Positions 21,650-32,629 of a stretch of 64,000 bases of DNA are shown here, one piece after another (position 1 is the stretch's first letter; each line of letters opens with the position of its first letter). The translations under genes were made by a program, and so were the position numbers. The stretch is from Symsagittifera roscoffensis. Taxonomy: Eukaryota > Xenacoelomorpha > Acoela > Convolutidae. Location of the stretch: assembly GCF_963678635.1 (NCBI RefSeq), contig NC_087068.1, positions 560,001 through 624,000 on the forward strand, in the 5' to 3' direction. The notes under the pieces are model-generated. The model was not told the DNA's origin and ran no database searches. It was given only the letters and a program-made list of their open reading frames with translations.

Positions 21650-21820
21650 AATGTTCTTTAAAAATCAGGTTGCTTTTTTTTCGAATCTTCAAAGAAGTTA
21701 TGAGAAGTGTAATAATTATGCTTTTCATCGTCGGTGTTGCGCATGTTTTCATTGGTAGATTCTCAATTACAATGGAAAAGAAAGAAGACATTGGATCAGT
21801 GGAAGACACATTGCCTGATG
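21650..21820 (+). pseudogene. Putative sialyltransferase exon 1, copy A (frameshifted)
   Basis: Short basic N-terminus, a hydrophobic segment of about 20 residues (…L-F-I-V-x-V-A-H-V-F-I-G), then a polar stem ending at a GT donor (GATG|GTAACC). This fits a type II Golgi membrane anchor. Copy A carries one extra T in a T run compared with copy B, which breaks the frame opened by the ATG at 21,650. The link to the downstream GT29 exon is by order and strand only. Confidence 0.45.
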
Positions 21821-22709
21821 GTAACCACGAGGGCCTTTTCTTATTCTCAACCATTTTAAACTTAACCAAGTTTCAATTATTGATCAAATGTTAGTCAGCT
21901 CGCTTTTCAAAAAAGTCGCATACAAAATAGTCCGGTTTAAGGTCGCCGTTAGGCGCTATCGCGTCGCCGCTAAGCGGCAATAGTCGGCTCCAATTTTCGT
22001 GCAGTCCTACCCTCTCTTGGCTAGCTCGCATCGTCGCATCCCTTTGGCGCGAGTACAGTCGTCACTGTTTTGTTGTTTATGATGTTTGAAAAATAGGCAT
22101 TTCTCGGCCTACCGGCTTTTAAAATCAGTCACCACTTTGGACTATTTTTCGGGACTATTTAATAAGGGACTGTTTTTTCGTTCAATTTGATACTTTTCGG
22201 GACTCTTCTGTTTTAGACTGTTTTGTGCAGACACGATTAACTGCCGGAGTTGAAAGTTTTGCCGTCAATATTTTTAGACCAGCCGCTTCGAATTTTCTTA
22301 TCTTTACTCTAACAATAGAAACAGTGTTTTTTGTCTGTGAACACTTACTTTTTTCATTAAAGTTTTACGTTTTTTGGCGCGCTCCTTCATCGAAGTATCA
22401 TTGAGTGGCATGTTAATTCTGGTTGTTACTTTCTTTGTCCTTATGAGCCAGAAGATGCTCTCAAAAACTATTATCAAAGAGTGGGATTGTATGTAAAACA
22501 AATGAACAAGCAGTGTTGAAGTTCGCACTCAGCAGGCTCACCCCTGGAAGAAAAGGCTCCTCACTTATACAGAGTACGAATCAACAGCGGCCGAGTGTGA
22601 TACAAAGAAGGAACCTCTTCAACAAACCCCTTTATTGTAATTTGTAACACATGCCCCCATCCTAAAAAATCCAAAAAGATAAAATGGTTTCATTTCAATA
22701 TTTTAACAG

Positions 22710-22966
22710 ATCTTCCTCACATCATGCTATTGAGTGGAGTTTGTTGAAGAAGTTTCAAAACAGGCAAAACAACACAGAGAAAAACTCATAAATCAGTCTG
22801 TAGAACTATTGCGCATCAAAGCAGATCCCTTCATTTCCATGACCAATTGGAGGCAAGGTCTTAATCCATTGCTGACTTCCACCACAAAGACCACTGTAGC
22901 GTCCTGTATTATGGAACATCTTCATAAAGCACAGTATTTGGTTTCTACCGCATCCGGTAATTTATC
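22710..22966 (+). CDS. Putative sialyltransferase stem exon, copy A
   Basis: A pyrimidine-rich acceptor (…TTTTAACAG) precedes an open frame of about 80 codons ending at a possible GTAAT donor. The peptide is hydrophilic with a D-P-F-I-S-M-T-N-W-R motif. It lies between the anchor exon and the GT29 motif exon. In copy B almost all of it is deleted. Assignment to the same gene is inference. Confidence 0.4.
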
Positions 22967-23119
22967 TGAATTTCAGTCTAAATCCAATAGTCTCTGCCAT
23001 ATCTCCTAAGAATAGTTGGCAGGCAAAACTTAATCAAAACTATTTCTTTTGAACGAACACAGAAAGTTTCAAAAAAAAATTACAATTATTTTGAACGAAT
23101 ATATCTGTTTTAATAACAG

Positions 23120-23366
23120 TCGTGCTCGCAAAAAGAGCTTCTATCTTTTTTCTAGTCCAAACTTCAACTGAGTTTGAAGCTGATGAAGATTATCTGATGG
23201 CCTCGAGAAAATTTTTTGACAGTTGTGTTGTAGTTGGGAACTCGAACACCTTGTCCGAGAGTAGAATGGGCACTGATATTGATTCTAACTACACTGCTAT
23301 CTTCCGGTTTACCAATGCCCCCACTAAAGGATTCGAACAACTGGTGGGCTCCCGAACCACATTTCA
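23120..23366 (+). CDS. GT29 sialyltransferase exon with sialylmotif L, copy A
   Basis: The exon lies between an acceptor (…AATAACAG) and a GTAAGT donor. Its translation has C-V-V-V-G-N-S, then M-G-T-D-I-D-S, then A-P-T-K-G-F-E-Q-L-V-G-S-R-T-T, which is the sialylmotif L of family 29 sialyltransferases (CMP-sialic acid binding). The ID-S and G-F-E…V-G-S/T-R/K-T-T positions are as expected. No exon with sialylmotif S was found downstream, where a gypsy pseudogene lies instead. The gene is therefore incomplete in this window or its 3' part was lost. Confidence 0.75.
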
Positions 23367-23959
23367 GTAAGTCTTGTGTTGCAAAAAATCATTTATTTGA
23401 ATCCCCTGCCGAGGTTGTCGACTTATGATTCGACTTTGAAAGTCAGGCAGCTACAGTTTTGCGAAAAACTATTGGTCGAGAAGCATTTTCAAGTCGATCA
23501 CAAAAATCAAACATACCCTATTTTGGTCGAGCACAGTCGTAACAAAGGCAAGCATGTCGGTTTAGGGGGCTTTTGTGCGTTGGCGCGACCTTCTTCTGAT
23601 CTGGTAGCAAAAAATTTCCTAATATTCTACCTGTGGTAATAGTTCACGTCAGCCTACTCTGGCTGACGACCCATGAAAAGCTTCTAAATTAACTTTGAGG
23701 CCTAAATATGATAATTGGTGGAGCTTGGTGATGATAAGTTTTTTGATGATGATAACAAACGCGTTTTTTTTTGTCAAAAATTTGCATAAACTGTCGCAAT
23801 AAATAATTTTGGCATTTTTGAACGTTATGCCACGGTAGCATTAAAATGATACCGTGTGTCCGATTAACTCATTCCATAAAAAACCAATTCTATTATCAAC
23901 TAATTTACATTATCCTTTTAACTTTCTAGTTGTTGAGTTAAAAATCCTCGGGTGATGTC

Positions 23960-26900
23960 ATGGCGCAGCCAGCAGTTCAACTGAACGAAGACAGGACTGT
24001 TTTATTAGGAATCCTTCCATTCTGGGCAAAGCCGTCAATGAACCCACCTGTCTTGTGGGAATCGTGGGTCGGCCAATTCTTCTTGGCGTTGAGTCTCAAA
24101 GATAGTATTATCCCGCACGATCTCCTCGCCGATCCAGCGGAGAATATCGACGAGCCTCCTCCTAAACCGGAAGCCATAGGACCAAGTGAAGATGCAGCTG
24201 AGGCAAACGCACGAGTCCTCCCGGATCAAGCAACTGACCGGAGAGTGACTGAACTGAATCTAGAACGCAGGAGGAAAAAACCAAGAATTAGTCAAAATTG
24301 ATTCTATCATGAGGCAAAAGCTCGGCTAAAATCGCGGCTTTGCTTCTCCCTCGTAAATGAAAGCAAGAGGCGATTCGCGGACTTTTTTCCACATACCGAC
24401 ATCGGTGTGACGTCGTTCAAAGACTTTCACACTAGCTGTGAAGGGTTATTTAAAGCGGAACGTGATTATACGGTTGAACGTATAAAAGTTTATGAACGTA
24501 TAAAAATTATCTTTTTTCATGTTGTGGAACAACACTTTTTCTTCTTTTCAAGCTCGTTTAAGTGCACAAGTCGATGTAAGCAACTGGCCCAATGCTCAGG
24601 AGATGGAACTTTTTAAAGACCTCTTCATAGGTAGGACTCGGGAAGTGGATGTTCAACAACAGCTAATCGAGGCCAAAACGGATTTGGATGGCACTTTTAA
24701 ACTCGCATTGGAATGTGAGAAAGGAGCGAGCACGTCAGCCAAATTTCAGAAACTACTTCCACATAGTTGAATTTGAATGCCATTAAAATGAAACAGGAAC
24801 CAACTTTGTCGATACAGTCTACTCGAGGAAAGCGTAGCGGTCCTCAGAACCAAGTAAATCGTCAAAACCCAACCAACCAAAGCAACAAATATCGCTATTT
24901 CTGAGGTAATCCTTTCATTCCAGATCAACTTGAGTGAAATCCGACTCGAGAGGTCACGTGGAATTTTTGTAAGAACGTGGACATTTTCCGAAATGTTGTA
25001 ACTCGTCAAAACGGAGAGTGAATCTCGTTCGTGAAGAGGAGGAATTGCATAGCCCCTTAGTGGACTGTGATTTCATCGTTGTTGAGAACGATAAGGAATC
25101 CCAATACGGAGTTTTCCAGTTGGAAGATGCAGATACACAGTATTGAATTGCTAAAATCAGCTGTGGGGAAGCCAAGGAGCCTTAGTATTCAACTTCGGTC
25201 AGGCCCTGGTTTCTTTTATTCCACTATCGATATCGGAAGCGTGGTCTCTTTCCTCAACAAATGCACGTTAGATTTATTACTCTCACCTAATCAGTTTATT
25301 TAATTCCGGGATATTGTTCGGGATCCAATAGAAACCACATATGTGGATTATAACAAGCGTCCATTCGCCTATTCAGTTCAGTTACAATTCCTAATTCCTC
25401 AAATGGTTGGAAAGTTGAAGATGCCACTTTTCTTGTTTCTGAGAATTGGACAAGAAATCTTCTTGATCTGGACCTACATGAAAAATTGGGTGTGGTGACA
25501 ACTCAATTAAGAGCTGAAACCGTTCATTTTTTAGATGACACACCGCATGATCCCATTTCGGCTTATTGGAAACCGTATTTTGCGAAAAGTTACGCTCACG
25601 TTTCAGTCGTCTGGGGCGTTCAAAAAATCATAAAGCTTATACTAATTTCAAAGTTCCTCTTACCCCTCGGCAAGTCAACGTGCGTAAAATCCCTATGCAT
25701 ATTCAAGACAGGTTGCGGGAGAAGTCAAGACTTTGGTCAAGGATGTATATATCAAAAAGCTGGATAAGTGCAAGACAGATCACTTCATTGCACCTATTGT
25801 GTTGACCTTGAAAAAGGACAGTTCAAAAAAATTAGCTCCTAAAGCCAAGCCTATGAATGCGCAGATCTGGAAAAACAAGTACCAGATGCCCAATATGCAT
25901 GAACTCATTGACTCGGTGGCGCAGATCATTACCAAAGACATTCCTGGAAAGGTCTAACTCACATCCTTGGATCTAAAGCACGCTTTCAGTCAGTTGCCTT
26001 TATCGTCTTCAAATAGCAGTCACTGCAATTTCAGTATTTTATGTGGAGAAGCAACATGAACATACAGATTTAAAACTGGATCTTACGGCTTGACTGTTAT
26101 GCCTGCGGAGTTCCAGACGGCAATGGATTGCACCTTACAGGGCTTAGACGGGGTCATTTGTTACTTAGATGACATCTTGGTGGTCACTAAGGGGGATGTG
26201 GAGGACCAAAACAGTCTTGCTGATGTGGCAATGAAAAGACTCGATGTGGAGGGTTGGGCGCTCAAATTTAGTAAGTGGGAGTTTTCGGTAAATTAGTTAA
26301 CTTGGCTGGGTTATGAGATGAACGAGAGCAAATACTCCCCAAAAAAATCAAAAGATGAGGCTATTCAATCACTCAAACCTCCAAAAACATTGAAACAGTT
26401 GCTCTCGTTCATGGGTACACTAAAAAACTTACACAAGTTTGTTCCTGATTTGTATACACACAAGTTACATTTTCGTCACTCGTTCAAAAGCCTGTAGAAA
26501 AACAATTTTCCATGTGGGGTTAAAAACAAGAAATCGCATTTAAGAACATTTTTGGTCTCATTGCCAAAATTCCCAGCCTTTTGCATTATGATTCCTCTAA
26601 AAAATCCAGAATTAAACGCGTCGCTAGTCATAATGGCCTCGGAGCATGTTTTGAGCAGGAAAATGTTTTTAAAAATTTAGGGCACCAATTTCTTTTGCAT
26701 CTCGGTTTCTTAATTTTGCGGAGGAGCAGTATAGTACTAACGAATTGAAACTTTTGACGATAGTCTGGTCCTGCGAACATTTTCGAACGTAATTATTAGG
26801 CAATCGTTTTCAAATATAAACGGATCATAAAGCCATAATTTCCGCTCTAAATGAAAATTAAAACAACAAATCATATCAGTCACGTTTATCCAGGTGCGAT

Positions 26901-27085
26901 GATGGATTGTTACCTTTTGATTTTGAGCTAGTTCACGTTCCTGAGGTTATTTTAAATATCGTTAATTATGTGTCTCCTTCAACTACTTTTACTGCTCCGT
27001 TACCTTCTCAGTACGATGAATTTTTTGTTGTTAAGTCCATTGAAGATTTTAATATAGCTTTGAATTTCATCAACTCTTACCAGGA
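23960..27085 (+). pseudogene. Ty3/gypsy retrotransposon gag-RT-RNase H pseudogene, copy A
   Basis: The gag begins at ATG 23,960 (V-L-L-G-I-L-P-F-W…W-V-G-Q-F-F-L-A-L) and continues in other frames to about 24,770 (D-V-D-V-Q-Q-Q-L-I…L-A-L-E-C-E-K-G-A). A weak protease/RT leader follows. RT motifs lie at 25,960-26,300: L-D-L-K-H-A-F-S-Q, G-L-T-V-M-P-A-E-F-Q, and Y-L-D-D at 26,162-26,173. RNase H pieces lie at 26,570-27,000, including E-E-Q-Y-S-T-N-E-L and T-D-H-K-A. Many stops and frameshifts are present. Homology ends right after RNase H, where the 33-bp minisatellite starts, so the integrase is missing. Confidence 0.85.
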
Positions 27086-27535
27086 ACGATCAAAACGACT
27101 AAAAAAAAACTGGAAAGACCACAATAGGTCACAAGAAGAAAGACTGGAAAGGCTACATTGGGCATGAAAAAAACACTGGAAAAACATCATTGTGTCACCG
27201 TACAAGGACTGAAAGACCAGATTAGGGCAAAAAAGCAAAACTGGAAAGACCACATTAGAGCACACTAGAAATACCGGAAAGACAGCAATAGGCCACAAAA
27301 TAAAGACTGAAAGACCATAAAAGGATACAAAAGAAAGACTGGAAATATCGCGTTAGAAGAAACCGAAGGCAAAAAATAGCAAGAAAAACTACAATAGTTG
27401 GCAAAAAAAACTGGAAAAATCATGATAGGGCACAAAAAACGTGGACAAATCACAAAAAGATTCATCAGAAATAAACTGAAGAACATGATAGGTCCAAAAG
27501 AAGAGTGTAAAGACCACAATGGGTCACAAAAGAAA
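27085..27535 (+). repeat. Minisatellite stub at the end of copy A
   Basis: About 450 bp of the 33-bp AAGACTGGAAAGACCACAAT-type repeat, matching the start of the large array (35,769-36,194) almost unit for unit. It is cut off by the duplication junction. Confidence 0.9.
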
Positions 27536-27838
27536 GAATTTCCATAAATCGGTTAATCTTGTCCTCAGTACTTTGCATTAAATTGTTTCGTATCGATTTC
27601 TTTTGAGAATTGACACTCTCATCATCGTTTGAGCTTTTTTGCTGCTTGCAAATATATATCAAAATTTACAAACTACAAACTCATGCTACTTTTGTCATTG
27701 ATTCATGATTCTCTAGTTTTTATTGTATAATACATTTTCTTGCAACCTTTCAGTCATCGTTGGACGTTGCTCAACGTGCATGCACTCGCCTTGTGTATTG
27801 TGAAGATAAAATTGACCACAAGAAGAAACAGGAAAAGA

Positions 27839-27960
27839 GTGCTTTTGCTTGATGTGAACCTTCAGTTCCTCGCTGCTATATGTATAAAAGTTACACTTGG
27901 AACACTTTAAAACATCACAGCGCTTACGATGTTCTGATGCGTGTAAGCGAATGTATTATC
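27839..27960 (-). pseudogene. C2H2 zinc-finger fragment (copy B only)
   Basis: On - the translation contains C-S-K-C, twelve residues, then H-x4-H, preceded by an R-L-H-A-S-E-H-R-K linker like that of tandem C2H2 proteins. A second, frameshifted finger is suggested further 5' (R-C-P-H-W… at about 28,010-27,960). It is a decayed exon or gene fragment. The matching stretch is deleted from copy A. Confidence 0.6.
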
Positions 27961-28129
27961 TGCCTCGTTCAAGTCATGGAAATATTTCGATCCTATCCAG
28001 TGAGGGCATCTCATTAAGAAGAACAAAGAAAACTAAATTGTTTGCAACATAGGAGATTTATTCAATCACAAACAATCATGTTGGAGACTTAAACTTACTT
28101 TGAAATATCAGGAAAGTTGAAGCAACCCA

Positions 28130-30224
28130 TTGAAATGTGTTATATTTATATATGTTATATTGACTTTTACTTTCTTCACAATTTTTCGGAGCTTTATGTC
28201 GTCCAAAATAGAGTTTTCCGACTAAGTATAGATCTTTTTAGTGAAACTTTCTCTATCAAAGAGTTTACGTTTGATCCACATGTTGCGCTTCAGTGCTTCA
28301 AACTTACGGTTGAATGACACCTGACTAGAAATTTTTTTAAATTTTTTTTGCAAAATTGAAATCAATCAAAAAGTCGTACGTTATTATTCAAAATATTTTT
28401 TTAGCCCCTACCCGATGCCCAAAAATATAAAAACTTCCCGGCAAAGTTCTTTATTCTTTGTTTCTTCATAGAATTTTCCATTGGTATGTAACTTATTTAT
28501 TGAGCATTCAATCTAAAATCAATTTTGAAATTAGAAACATTGTTCATGAATCAGGCGTTACTAATTTTTATTAATTATCCACTACGTATTTCCATTGAAG
28601 TGCTGGTTTTCCTGTGCAACAACAAACTAATAAGATCCTCATAAACGTCATCACTTCGCCATTCCCTTTTTTTGACGAAATTTATTTTTTAAAATCTGAT
28701 AAATGCCTATTTCAAACATAAAGAATGTTTTTGATAAAGATATTATTCTAGCTAAAAATAATTTTTTATCATAGCTAACAATCAAATTTTATTATAAATT
28801 TTTTTCGAAAACATATTCTTGATCAAATAATTTACATTGAGATTTATTGAAAAGTGTATGGTTTTCCACATTATTTAGTATCTGATTTGTTTTGATGTAA
28901 CCAATGAAAATCTCAGATTATGGAAGAAGTATTTAAAAAGCCAATAAAATTTGAAAATAACTGATAAGATTTTCAACTAAGTAGTCATCAAGATTGAGCT
29001 GTATCCCAGTTCAAGGCAATGAAGGAATAAATGAGACAAAAGTAATGACTAATACAAAAACAGATATTAGGGTTTTTGTTTTTTTATGTGACAGGTTTTA
29101 GGTATATCCTCGGGGAGAGGCTCTGAAGGTTATGCTCGCATAAAAGTTTTATTTCAAACAAAAACTCGCTAATTCCTGCCGAATACCAAAAATTTTGTTT
29201 TTCGGTTTAACCTCACTATAGTTCCCCCATAAGGATCTTAGGCGGCCCATGACTTGTCCCCCTCCCAAAAAAAGTCCCCCAAAGGTCTCTGGCTCATACT
29301 TATACAAACTATATCTATCTAAATTTTTCGATAGAGTTGATCAGTATTTTTTTCTTCTCTGAATTTTGTTCACGTAGCGAGAATCACAAGTCTATTTCGA
29401 AAATCTCGTGTTGTCTTAATCATATCTCAATGAAAATTTTTTACAAATCTTTCCACCGAAAGTGAATGTAACATAAATACTGATGATGCAGTTTTTTATC
29501 CGCAAACAAACATTGAAACCACTCTCTTGAAAAACTTTGTACTAATTAAAAAAATGGAATCTGAAATGGAAGCAATCAAAAGCAGCTAATATAATGATCA
29601 TATGATCATAATGGCATGAAAACGCCTCAGAGTCTAACCTTTTTGTTAAAGTCGGGTTTTTAACGGATAATTTGGAATTATGTTGAGTGCGATAAGATAG
29701 TTATTCTGCAGCTTAAGTCTGCTACTGGGCAGGGACTCTAGTTGGTAGGAAAAGAAACTTTTTCGGGCTAGATATTTCTTGATGAAAAAGTTAGTTGAAG
29801 TCATCTCAATGTTGTTTCGAAAGTCTTTCGGCAGAATATTTGTCTAACTTATTGTTTTATTCGCTGATTTTCTCAGATGACTGTTTTGAGTGTCCTGTGA
29901 AGCCCTGAAACTCATGAACAAACCAACTGAAAAGCAATCGCATCGCAGTTAAGTATTTGCTTTCTTTATTTTATTTTTCAATTTTCACTGTTTTGCTTTA
30001 GTTTATAAAAAAGTTTTCCCGGTTTTTTTTTGCATTTCTTTAAATGAATTTGGGCAGATCATAACGTTTGTTTTTCGTATGAGTTTGTATTATCGCTCAA
30101 CGAAAAATAAAAAATCTAAGCTTTTTCATACTGAAACTGAGACACACCTATCGCAACAAATATACTTTCAACGTCTACTAAGTCGGAAACTCGGAAACCT
30201 AGTTGGCCACTTAAAAATTTAGTT
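28130..30224. other. Non-coding part of copy B, with a 663-bp segment not in A
   Basis: No gene is recognised. It contains the right half of the copy A palindrome (28,371-28,437). The segment 29,285-29,947 has no counterpart in copy A, where the flanks join with one base of overlap (…CCAAAG|TTAAG…). Confidence 0.6.
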
Positions 30225-30573
30225 CAGGGGCAGATCTAGGATTTTCTCGAGGGGGGGGGGCTAATTTCAAAAATTTTGTCGACTTCTTTTTAGGTCGACC
30301 GATTTGATTTTTGGAGCTTTCCCTAAGCTCGATTTAAACCCTGTTTTGGCTAAATTCTATGCGCCGCAGGCAAAATCCCGTTTTTTCAGCGCGCGCACCC
30401 CCCTCAAAATTAGTATATATTGGCGCCAAGGCGCCTTTAGAAAAATTTTAGGGTTGGTCGGCCAAAACTGAATTTCCTAAAAAGTACCAAAGGGGGGACC
30501 CTTTTGGTCGGCAGGGGGTCGAATCCTTGAGGGAAGAAGCGTCCGCCCCCCCCCCCCCCTAAATCCGCCCCTG
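30225..30573. mobile_element. hAT-type MITE, copy B
   Basis: 349 bp with the same ends as the copy A element (CAGGGGCAGATCTAGG and CCTAAATCCGCCCCTG). It came with the duplication, so it is not an independent insertion. Confidence 0.8.
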
Positions 30574-30628
30574 ACTTAGATTGTTTTCAGCTAAACTGAA
30601 AAACTTCGATGGGTAAAATACGTCGCAA

Positions 30629-30797
30629 ATGTTCTTTAAAAATCAGGTTGCGTTTTTTCGAATCTTCAAAGAAGTTATGAGAGGTGTAATAAATATGCTT
30701 TTCATCGTCGTTGTTGCGCATGTTTTCATTGGTAGATTCTCAATTACAATGGAAAAGAAACAAGACATTGGATCAGTGGAAGACACATTGCCTGATG
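30629..30797 (+). CDS. Putative sialyltransferase exon 1, copy B
   Basis: The ATG at 30,629 opens a frame with a short tail, a ~20-residue hydrophobic anchor and a polar stem, up to a GGTAACC donor. Here the frame is intact, unlike in copy A. The type II topology fits Golgi glycosyltransferases. Linkage to the GT29 exon is inferred. Confidence 0.45.
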
Positions 30798-31788
30798 GTA
30801 ACCACGAGGGCCTTTTCTTATTCTCAACCATTTTAAACTTAACCAAGTTTCAATTATTGATCAAATGTTAGTCAGCTCGCTTTTCAAAAAAGTCGCATAC
30901 AAAATAGTCCGGTTTAAGGTCGCCGTTAGGCGCGCTATCGCGTCGCCGCTAAGCGGCAATAGTCGGCTCCAATTTTCGTGCAGTCGTACCCTCTCTTGGC
31001 TAGCTCGCATCGTCGCATCCCTTTGGCGCGAGTACAGTCGTCACTGTTTTGTTGTTTATGATGTTTGAAAAATAGGCATTTCTCGGCCTACCGGCTATTA
31101 TAATCAGTCACCACTTTGGACCTTTTTTCGGGACTATTTAATAAGGGACTGTTTTTTTGTTCAAATTGATACTTTTCGGGACTCTTCTGTTTTAGACTGT
31201 TTTGTGCAGACACGATTAACTGCCGGAGTTGAAAGTTTTGCCGTCAATATTTTTAGACCAGCCGCTTCGAATTTTCTTATCTTTACTACTCTAACAATAG
31301 AAACAGTGTTTTTTGTCTGTGAACACTTACTTTTTTCATTAAAGTTTTACGTTTTTTGGCGCGCTCCTTCATCAAAATATCATTGAGTGGCATATTAATT
31401 CTGGTGGTTACTTTCTTTGTCCTTATGAGCCAGAAGATGCTCTCAAAAACTATTATCAAAGAGTGGGATTGTATGTAAAACAAATGAACAAGCAGTATTG
31501 AAGTTCGCACTCAGCAGGCTCACCCCTAGAAGAAAAGGCTCCTCACTTATACAGAGTACGAATCAACAGCGGCCGAGTGTGATACAAAGAAGGAACCTCT
31601 TCAACAAACCCCTTTATTGTAATTTGTAACACATGCCCCCATACTAAAAAATCCAAAAAGATAAAATGGTTTCATTTCAATATTTTAACAGATCTTCCTC
31701 ACATCATGCTATTGAGTGGAGTTTGTTGAAGAAGTTTCAAAAAAAAAATTACAATTATTTTGAACGAATATATCTGTTTTAATAACAG

Positions 31789-32035
31789 TCGTGCTCGCAA
31801 AAAGAGCTTCTATCTTTTTTCTAGTCCAAACTTCAACTGAGTTTGAAGCTGATGAAGATTATCTGATGGCCTCGAGAAAATTTTTTGACAGTTGTGTTGT
31901 AGTTGGGAACTCGAACACCTTGTCCGAGAGTAGAATGGGCACTGATATTGATTCTAACTACACTGCTATCTTCCGGTTTACCAATGCCCCCACTAAAGGA
32001 TTCGAACAACTGGTGGGCTCCCGAACCACATTTCA
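31789..32035 (+). CDS. GT29 sialyltransferase exon with sialylmotif L, copy B
   Basis: Same coding content as the copy A exon, with the same acceptor and GTAAGT donor. The upstream stem exon is deleted in this copy (junction about 31,735), so any transcript would join the anchor exon directly to this one or be non-functional. Confidence 0.75.
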
Positions 32036-32629
32036 GTAAGTCTTGTGTTGCAAAAAATCATTTATTTGAATCCCCTGCCGAGGTTGTCGACTTATGATTC
32101 GACTTTGAAAGTCAGGCAGCTACAGTTTTGCGAAAAACTATTGGTCGAGAAGCATTTTCAAGTCGATCACAAAAATCAAACATACCCTATTTTGGTCGAG
32201 CACAGTCGTAACAAAGGCAAGCATGTCGGTTTAGGGGGCTTTTGTGCGTTGGCGCGACCTTCTTCTGATCTGGTAGCAAAAAATTTCCTAATATTCTACC
32301 TGTGGTAATAGTTCACGTCAGCCTACTCTGGCTGACGACCCATGAAAAGCTTCTAAATTAACTTTGAGGCCTAAATATGATAATTGGTGGAGCTTGGTGA
32401 TGATAAGTTTTTTGATGATGATAACAAACGCGTTTTTTTTTTGTCAAAAATTTGCATAAACTGTCGCAATAAATAATTTTGGCATTTTTGAACGTTATGC
32501 CACGGTAGCATTAAAATGATACCGTGTGTCCGATTAACTCATTCCATAAAAAACCAATTCTATTATCAACTAATTTACATTATCCTTTTAACTTTCTAGT
32601 TGTTGAGTTAAAAATCCTCGGGTGATGTC

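Larger units (their letters stand above)
19131..27535. repeat. Tandem duplication, copy A
   Basis: Matches copy B (27,536-36,194) in order and orientation with few substitutions. The left border is near 19,131 (...GAAATTCCATAAATTGG), and the right border lies in minisatellite sequence at about 27,535 (...AAGAAAGAA, then TTCCATAAATCGG). ATTCCATAAAT-like microhomology sits at the junction. Larger differences between A and B are indels at about 19,445-19,915, 20,104-20,240, 20,375, 20,980 and 22,754-23,068. Confidence 0.9.

Noticed and set aside
23376-23639. 87-codon frame after the sialyltransferase exon
   Set aside because: It lies past a good GTAAGT donor, is identical in A and B only because of the duplication, and has no recognisable motif; probably intron.
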